Shown: in pieces, positions 41,752-46,872 of the stretch
Layout: every line of letters begins with the position of its first letter
Numbering within the stretch: position 1 is the first letter of the stretch
The notes under the pieces: model-generated
Database searches by the model: none
Told to the model about the DNA's origin: nothing
The model's input: the letters and a program-made list of their open reading frames with translations, nothing else
Assembly: GCA_051883695.1 (NCBI GenBank)
Contig: JBJEUF010000093.1
Coordinates: 1-46,872 of the forward strand
From: UBA11524 sp051883695
GTDB lineage: Bacteria; Bacillota; Clostridia; Christensenellales; Aristaeellaceae
Length of the DNA: 46,872 bases
Direction of reading: 5' to 3'
Made by a program: the position numbers and the translations under genes

Positions 41752-43477
41752 GACGAACCGAAAGGGTCTGTCGCTGATGCTCTTGGGGCTGCTGCTGATC
41801 GTAGCAGCCCTTTTGCTGGTTTTGTACAACAACTGGGAATCCAACAAAGCCGGCGAGGCATCCGAGCAGGCATTGACAAGCCTGAGTGCGACAATCTTTG
41901 AGCGGCAGCTGCAGAATCAGCAACCTGCCCAGAGCGCGGCAACGGCCACGCCAACGGCGGAGCCCACCGCGACGGCGACAACCACGCCGACGGAAGATCC
42001 TACTGCGACAGCGACGGATTCGCCGACGGCAGCCCCCACCGCGACGGCGACGGATGCGTCAGCCGTGTCAACCATGGAGAAATCCGAGCCCACCGCGACG
42101 GCAAAAGCCACGTTGACGGCAGAACCCACCGGGGCTGTGACGTCATCAGCAACGGCTGAATCTACCGCAACGGAGACGGCGACGGCTACGCCATCTGTCG
42201 AGCCAACTGCAACGGCAACGGCAGAGCCTACAGCAACGGCGACCGCGTCAGCCGAGCCCACCGCGACGGCGACGGCTGCATCTACTGCAACGACAACCGC
42301 GACAGCTACGCCATCTGCCGAGCCAACCGCAACAGTAGCGGCGACGGCAGAGCCCACCGCAACGGAGACCGCGACAGCTACGCCATCTGCCGAGCCCACC
42401 GAAACGGCAACAGTGACGGCAGAGCCCACAGCAACGGAAACCGCGACAGCTACGCCATCTGCCGAGCCTACCGCAACGGAGACGGCGACGGCTACGCCAT
42501 CTGCCGAGCCCACTGCAACGGCAACGGAGACGGCGACGGCTACGCCATCTGCCGAGCCCACTGCAACGGCAACGGCGTCGGCGACGGCTACGCCATCTAC
42601 CGAGCCTACCGCAACAGCAACGGAGACGGCGACAGCTACGCCATCTACCGAGCCTACCGCAACCGAAACGGAGACCGCGACAGCTACGCCATCTGCCGAG
42701 CCCACCGCAACGGCAACGGAGACGGCGACGGCTACGCCATCTGCCGAGCCCACTGCAACGGCAACGGCGTCGGCGACGGCTACGCCATCTGCCGAGCCTA
42801 CCGCAACCGCAACGGAGACGGCGACAGCTACGCCATCTGCCGAGCCAACCGAAACGGCAACGGAGACGGCAACGGCTACGCCATCTGCCGAGCCCACCGC
42901 AACAGTAGCGGCGACGGCAGCGGCGACGGCTACGCCCTCGACGAAGCCCACCGTAACCGCGACGGCGACCGCAACCGCCACGCCTTCCGCCGAGCCAACC
43001 GCTACACCCACCGCGACACCTTACATAACGCCGGAACCCCTGCCCATCTGGGAGAGAGTTCCGGGGTATGAAATGCCCGTTGAGGAGGCGCCGGTGTCCA
43101 GTACGGTGGAACTGAAATTTGTGGGCATTCTGAACATCCCATCCCTCGGCGTGGAGCTGCCGGTGCAGTCCAGCTGGAGTATCGAGCAGCTGGCGTATAC
43201 GCCCTGCAGGTACGCGGGGAATGTGTACAACGACGGCTTCGTCATCATTGCACATCGCTACGATTCGCATTTTGCGGGCATTGGCGGTCTGTCGATTGGT
43301 GCGAGCATCAACTTTACGGACATGAACGGCAATACCTTCCGCTTCAAGGTTGTTGCAATCGAAACCCTCACCGCGGATCAGAACGCGGAGCTGCTCAGCA
43401 AGGACTACGCGATGTCTCTCATGACCTGTACCCTGGGCGGCGGTCAGCGTGTCGTTGTTCGCTGCGAGCGGAGGTAA
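41741..43477 (+). CDS. Sortase with a ~360-residue Thr/Ala/Pro stalk
   Basis: A 578-residue protein. One N-terminal membrane helix (about 10-28) is followed by ~35 helical residues, then a low-complexity stalk (about 66-427) with 15 copies of TATPS-x-x-PT, then a compact sortase domain (about 450-578). The domain starts KFVGILNIPSLGVELPVQ and has His505 in VIIAHRYDSH, Cys563 in LMTCTLGGG and Arg570/Arg574 in QRVVVRCERR. It has no second membrane helix, so it is not class C; class D or B-like is possible. The stalk would place the active site well out from the membrane. It is the last gene of the operon and a candidate for attaching the IPPTG pilin. Confidence 0.85.
   Translation: MKNKTNRKGLSLMLLGLLLIVAALLLVLYNNWESNKAGEASEQALTSLSATIFERQLQNQQPAQSAATATPTAEPTATATTTPTEDPTATATDSPTAAPTATATDASAVSTMEKSEPTATAKATLTAEPTGAVTSSATAESTATETATATPSVEPTATATAEPTATATASAEPTATATAASTATTTATATPSAEPTATVAATAEPTATETATATPSAEPTETATVTAEPTATETATATPSAEPTATETATATPSAEPTATATETATATPSAEPTATATASATATPSTEPTATATETATATPSTEPTATETETATATPSAEPTATATETATATPSAEPTATATASATATPSAEPTATATETATATPSAEPTETATETATATPSAEPTATVAATAAATATPSTKPTVTATATATATPSAEPTATPTATPYITPEPLPIWERVPGYEMPVEEAPVSSTVELKFVGILNIPSLGVELPVQSSWSIEQLAYTPCRYAGNVYNDGFVIIAHRYDSHFAGIGGLSIGASINFTDMNGNTFRFKVVAIETLTADQNAELLSKDYAMSLMTCTLGGGQRVVVRCERR
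41935..43020 (+). repeat. Degenerate 48-base repeat encoding the sortase stalk
   Basis: Units of about 48 bases (16 residues, TATPSAEPTATATETA) recur with small changes; some lack 6 or 12 bases. The low complexity produces long false open frames on the other strand. Confidence 0.92.
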
Positions 43478-43534
43478 GCGGTGCCATGCGCGGCTGCTTC
43501 TGATTGCGCTGCATGGGTTAGAATCAAATAAGAG

Positions 43535-43567
43535 CGCTCCCGGAAAGCGATTTCCGGGAGCGTTTGT
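43535..43567. terminator. Terminator closing the pilus operon (bidirectional)
   Basis: A perfect 12-bp stem, CGCTCCCGGAAA (43535-43546) with TTTCCGGGAGCG (43551-43562), GCGA loop, then TTTG. It lies between the convergent stalked sortase and trkH genes and can serve both. Confidence 0.88.
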
Positions 43568-43611
43568 GTTGCCGGCCATAGCCGCATCGCCTGATGGCTG
43601 CGCGGCTTTGT

Positions 43612-45072
43612 CTATTTCCGCCACATGGCAGGATGGAACAGCGCCAGCATGGGGAAGATTTCAAGGCGTCCGGCGAGCATGAGGAAGCTCAGCAGGAGCT
43701 TGGCAAAGGGGCCGTACCCCGCGAAATTCCCGGCAGGGCCAATCACCGGGCCCAGACCCGGCCCGACGTTGCTCACGCAGGTCAGCGCCGCCGTGAAGTT
43801 GGTTTCCAGGTCGAAGCGGCCTTCAAGGGAGAGCAGGAATCCGCCGCAGACCACCAGCAGGATATACATGAAGGCAAAGACCGCAACCTGCCGCAGCACG
43901 GTTTCATCCACGGCCTTGCCGTCAAAGCGGATGACCTGTACCTTGCGGGGGTGGAAGGTACGCTGCGCCTCGCGGCTGCCCTGCTTGCAGAGCATCCCGA
44001 TCCGGCAGACCTTCATGCCGCCGGCGGTCGATCCGGCACAGGAGCCGATGAACATGATGAGCAGAATCAGCATCTTCGCGGTGATGGGCCACAGGTTGAA
44101 GTCCGTTGTGGCAAAGCCGGTCGTGCTGATGACGGACGCCACCTGGAAGGAGGCATACCGCAGCGCTGTGCCGATGCTCCCGTACACCTCCGGCTGCTGC
44201 GCCATCAGCACGACGGTGACGCACGCGGTGACGCTGACATAGATGGCCAGGTACCACTTCAGCTCCTCGTTGTGCCACGCGTCCTTCCATGCGCCGGTGA
44301 TCAGCTTGAAATAGACGACGAAGTTGATGCCAAAGGCAACCATGAAGCCCGTGATAATGCCGTCGATCAGCGCGGAATCGAAGTGCCCGACGCTGGCGCC
44401 GTAGTTGCTGAAGCCGCCGGTACCGGCGGTGCCGAAGGCGTGGATGGCGGCGTCGTAGGCATTCATGCCGGCCAGCATCAGCGCGATCCACTCCAGCACG
44501 GTCAGCAGGCCGTAGAGCAGGTAGAGGATCTTTGCCGTGTCGCCCATTTTGGGCGCGAGCTTGGAGAGCGTGGGGCCGGGGGATTCGGCGCGGACGATGT
44601 GGCTTGTGCGTCCACCCAGCTGGGGGAGCAGCGCGAGGGTCAGCACCAGCACGCCCATGCCGCCGATCCAGTGGGTGAAGCTGCGCCAGAACAGGACGCC
44701 GTGGGGCTGTCCCTCGATCTGGGTCAGGATGGATGCGCCGGTGGTCGTGAAGCCGGATACGGCCTCAAACAGCGCGTCCACGAAGCCGGGAATCGCGCCG
44801 CTGAGGACAAAGGGCAGCGCGCCAAAGACGGAGAGCAGCACCCATGACAGCGATACGACGAGGATGCCCTCGCGCGCGTGCAGGTTCTCCTGATTGGGCC
44901 TGCAGAACCGCCAGAGGGGCAGGCCCAGCACCAGCAGCAGAAGAATCGTCCAGACGAAGGCCATCGCGTCGCCATCGCCGTAGAGGAGGGAAACGATGAG
45001 CGCCGGTGTCATCGCGGCGCTCTCCACCAGCAGAATGGCACCAACGAGGTGCAGCAGAAGCATGATGTTCAT
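43612..45072 (-). CDS. trkH: Potassium uptake protein TrkH/KtrB
   Basis: A 486-residue membrane protein forming the K+ pathway. Four pore-loop filters are visible in order: SGFTTTGASIL, GTAGTGGFSNYG, ISTTGFATTD and CVSNVGPGLG, each with the key glycine. The start MNIMLLLHLVGAILLVESAAM is typical, and GSCAGSTAGGMKVCRI after the third filter is conserved in the family. It translocates K+ with the cytosolic gating ring formed by the TrkA protein. Its ATG overlaps the trkA stop by ATGA, so the pair is translated together. Confidence 0.95.
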   Translation of the reverse strand: MNIMLLLHLVGAILLVESAAMTPALIVSLLYGDGDAMAFVWTILLLLVLGLPLWRFCRPNQENLHAREGILVVSLSWVLLSVFGALPFVLSGAIPGFVDALFEAVSGFTTTGASILTQIEGQPHGVLFWRSFTHWIGGMGVLVLTLALLPQLGGRTSHIVRAESPGPTLSKLAPKMGDTAKILYLLYGLLTVLEWIALMLAGMNAYDAAIHAFGTAGTGGFSNYGASVGHFDSALIDGIITGFMVAFGINFVVYFKLITGAWKDAWHNEELKWYLAIYVSVTACVTVVLMAQQPEVYGSIGTALRYASFQVASVISTTGFATTDFNLWPITAKMLILLIMFIGSCAGSTAGGMKVCRIGMLCKQGSREAQRTFHPRKVQVIRFDGKAVDETVLRQVAVFAFMYILLVVCGGFLLSLEGRFDLETNFTAALTCVSNVGPGLGPVIGPAGNFAGYGPFAKLLLSFLMLAGRLEIFPMLALFHPAMWRK

Positions 45073-46433
45073 CGGCTGATAACCTCGTTCAGATCGGTGA
45101 TGCCGCTCTCGTTGGAGATGATGACCACGTTGTCGCCCGCCTGAATGGTGTCGTTGCCGAAGGGAATGATGACCTTTCCGCGATGGAGGATGATGGCAAC
45201 CAGCGTGCCGGGCCGGGTGTGCAGCGCCTTCAGGGGAATGCCGATGTAGGGATCCTCCCTGCGGGCGATGAATTCAAGGGCTTCGGCCTTGCCGTCCACA
45301 AGCCGGTAGAGCTTCTCGACGGAGGTACCGCCGCCGTTGACGCGGGCGCGCACATACCGCAGGAGCATGTTGCAGGTGATGATTCGCGGGCTGACCAGGC
45401 TGTCAAGCCCCAGACTGTAGATCACGTCGTTGTAGGCCTGCCGGTTGTTCTTCACGACCACCTTCTGAACGCCAAGCTGCTGCGCGTACAGGCCGGTCAT
45501 CAGGTTTTCCTCGTCGCGGTCGCTCAGGGAGATGAACGCGTCCATGCCCGCAAGGTTCTCCTGCTCCAGCAGCTCCTGATCGGTGCCGTCGCCTGCAATC
45601 ACGTCCACATGGGGCAGCTGCTCGCTGAGGGCTTCGGCCTTGATTTCGTCCTTTTCAAACATCGTCACATGGATGCCCGCGGGCGTCAGCAGACGGGCCA
45701 GATAATAGCTGATGCGTCCGCCGCCCAGCAGCATGACGTTCCGGACGCGCTTGGCGTTGCGCCCCAGAACGCGGAAAAACGCGCTGACCGTGACGAGCTC
45801 CCCCGCGACATGCACACGGTCGCCGGCGCGGATGGTGAAATCGCCGTTGGGGATGGTGACCACGCCGTCGCGCTCCACCGCGCAGTACAGCACCCTGGGC
45901 AGGGAAGGATGGCGGGCAGGAAGCTCCTTGAGCGGATGACCGACGATGCTGTCGCCCTCCTGCGCGCGGAACTCCACCAGCTCCACGTGGCCCTTGGCAA
46001 AGGTTTCCACGTTGTTGGCATAGGGGAAACGCAGCAGCTGGCTGATTTCCAGCGCGGTTGCGCGTTCCGGGTTGATGGTCATGTCCAGGCCGATTTCGTG
46101 CTGCAGCAGCGTCAGGGATTCGTTGTATTCCGGGTCGCGGATGCGGGCGATGGTATATTTTGCGCCCAGCCGCTTGGCGAGCAGGCAGCAGAGCATATTT
46201 GTCTCATCGCTGGCTGTCGCGGCGACGACGATATCCGACTTCTCCACGCCTGCGTCCAGCAGCGTCTTGGCATTTGCGCCGTTGCCGTGGATGCACATCG
46301 CGTCCAGCAGGTCCTCGGCTTTCTGGATGACCTCATCCTTTTTGTCGATGATGATGACGTCGTGTCCTTCGTCAATCAGCTGTTCCGCCAGCGTATGGCC
46401 AACCTTGCCGTTACCGACGATCAGTATGCGCAT
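45069..46433 (-). CDS. trkA: Trk potassium system regulatory protein TrkA
   Basis: A 454-residue cytosolic protein of the duplicated type: TrkA-N, TrkA-C, TrkA-N, TrkA-C. The first Rossmann motif is ILIVGNGKVGHTLAEQL (GNGKVG at residues 7-12) and the second is VMLLGGGRISYYLA. Both TrkA-C halves end in strands such as GDRVHVAG and GDNVVIISN. It binds NAD(H) and nucleotides and gates TrkH. GGAGG lies 10 bases before the ATG. The promoter just upstream has an extended -10 box, with an inverted repeat in the leader. Confidence 0.95.
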   Translation of the reverse strand: MRILIVGNGKVGHTLAEQLIDEGHDVIIIDKKDEVIQKAEDLLDAMCIHGNGANAKTLLDAGVEKSDIVVAATASDETNMLCCLLAKRLGAKYTIARIRDPEYNESLTLLQHEIGLDMTINPERATALEISQLLRFPYANNVETFAKGHVELVEFRAQEGDSIVGHPLKELPARHPSLPRVLYCAVERDGVVTIPNGDFTIRAGDRVHVAGELVTVSAFFRVLGRNAKRVRNVMLLGGGRISYYLARLLTPAGIHVTMFEKDEIKAEALSEQLPHVDVIAGDGTDQELLEQENLAGMDAFISLSDRDEENLMTGLYAQQLGVQKVVVKNNRQAYNDVIYSLGLDSLVSPRIITCNMLLRYVRARVNGGGTSVEKLYRLVDGKAEALEFIARREDPYIGIPLKALHTRPGTLVAIILHRGKVIIPFGNDTIQAGDNVVIISNESGITDLNEVISR

Positions 46434-46458
46434 TGGTTCTGTTCCTCCAGACTGTCAA

Positions 46459-46477
46459 ATGCGGTGCATAACCGCAT
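46459..46477 (-). promoter_or_regulatory. Inverted repeat in the trkA leader
   Basis: ATGCGGT (46459-46465) and ACCGCAT (46471-46477) form a perfect 7-bp stem with a 5-base loop. It lies directly after the expected transcription start, so it is either an operator or a 5'-end mRNA hairpin. Confidence 0.6.
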
Positions 46478-46485
46478 ACAGATCC

Positions 46486-46494
46486 AGTATAGCA
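46486..46494 (-). promoter_or_regulatory. Extended -10 promoter of trkA-trkH
   Basis: On the minus strand the nonamer TGCTATACT gives an extended -10 box with a five-of-six hexamer. No clear -35 box is found, as is usual for extended -10 promoters. Confidence 0.6.
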
Positions 46495-46658
46495 CATTTC
46501 CCTCTGAAATGGAATGGGGTTATCCACAGCCTGCGGAATTCTGCGCATTTGAATGGGAACACCCGGATATGGAGCAGGGCGACCTCATGCATAACAGACA
46601 ACGAAGGGGCGGAGGGGGCGATCGGAGAGGACACACCGTGCTTTGGCGCCTGCGGGCA
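46495..46658. other. Gene-free spacer upstream of trkA
   Basis: No gene, RNA or clear regulatory element is seen apart from the trkA promoter at its edge. Short open frames here have no ribosome site or recognisable product. Confidence 0.6.
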
Positions 46659-46872
46659 CGCACCAAAAGGCTCCCTCCCCGAGGGAGCTGGCATCGGCGC
46701 AAGCCGATGACTGAGGGAGTGCGCTGCACAGTCCCGCGTTCTCCCTCAGTCGCCTGACGGCGACAGCTCCCTCCCGGAGGGAGCCTGAGATACTGCACCC
46801 GAAACCGCAAAAGGGCGCGCACCAAAAGGCTCCCTCCCCGAGGGAGCTGGCATCGGCGCAAGCCGATGACTG
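46659..46872. repeat. Palindromic intergenic repeat, one full and one cut copy
   Basis: A 55-base sequence at 46659-46713 recurs exactly at 46818-46872, where the window ends. Each copy contains the hairpins CTCCCTC/GAGGGAG and CATCGG/CCGATG. In the first copy the right half (46741-46788) is a near mirror: ACTGAGGGAG pairs with CTCCCTCAGT, and a second CTCCCT/AGGGAG hairpin ends at GGGAGCCT. No coding is likely, though the repeat gives a false minus-strand frame with repeated RRCQLPRGGS. Confidence 0.85.

Noticed and set aside
41917..43011. Minus-strand open frame rich in VAVAVSVAVGSADG
   Set aside because: It is the reverse reading of the repetitive sortase stalk; the repeat keeps all frames open.
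46520..46861. Open frame on the minus strand with repeated RRCQLPRGGS
   Set aside because: It is translated from the palindromic intergenic repeat and has no start signals or similarity to a protein family.

Overview
The window is a high-GC chromosome segment from a Gram-positive, low-oxygen-type Firmicute. The closest fit is Clostridia of the gut type (Christensenellales/Oscillospirales-like); this placement is inferred from gene content, not from a marker-gene tree. Supporting signs are strong GGAGG ribosome binding sites, the ecfA1-ecfA2-ecfT-truA cluster, a DUF421-DUF4363 pair, and sortase-anchored LPETG surface proteins. No rRNA, tRNA, CRISPR array, transposase or phage gene was seen.

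Positions 1-16.7 kb are ordinary housekeeping and accessory metabolism in short operons. They hold the 3' end of an elongation factor G gene and a HAD phosphatase. A minus-strand group follows: flavin-reductase-like protein, peptidase T, PfkB sugar kinase and a minimal protein-kinase-fold protein. Next come a COG2509-type flavoprotein with an ACT/metallo-beta-lactamase protein, the ECF transporter energizing module with truA, the DUF421/DUF4363 pair, a phosphoesterase with an AEC permease, a second flavin-reductase-like protein, GNAT, a small membrane protein and a Nudix hydrolase.

Positions 16.8-43.5 kb are a cell-surface region. First is a 1566-residue membrane-anchored protein with nine MucBP-like repeats, four SH3-like repeats and a long basic cytoplasmic tail, closed by a terminator. 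A consensus-like promoter at 21798-21826 then starts what looks like one 21.6-kb pilus operon. Its genes, in order, are a small coiled-coil protein, a dedicated signal peptidase I, a 5033-residue LPETG adhesin, an LPETG backbone pilin, a class C sortase, a minor (base) pilin with an IPPTG signal, and a second sortase whose catalytic domain sits on a Thr/Ala/Pro-rich stalk of about 360 residues. A terminator closes the operon. The likely division of labour is that the signal peptidase matures the exported subunits, the class C sortase polymerises the backbone and adds the giant adhesin, and the stalked sortase is a candidate for handling the divergent base-pilin signal.

The giant adhesin is the most interesting object. 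Its N-terminus carries 17 copies of an H-x-H-x3-C motif split by a Pro/Thr linker, followed by a run of six tryptophans in ten residues, several pilin-like domains, and about 20 Cna_B modules. Three of those modules appear to contain the same unnamed nested domain.

Positions 43.6-46.4 kb encode a TrkH-TrkA potassium uptake pair on the minus strand. The last 0.37 kb has no gene and holds a palindromic intergenic repeat, the second copy of which is cut by the window end.
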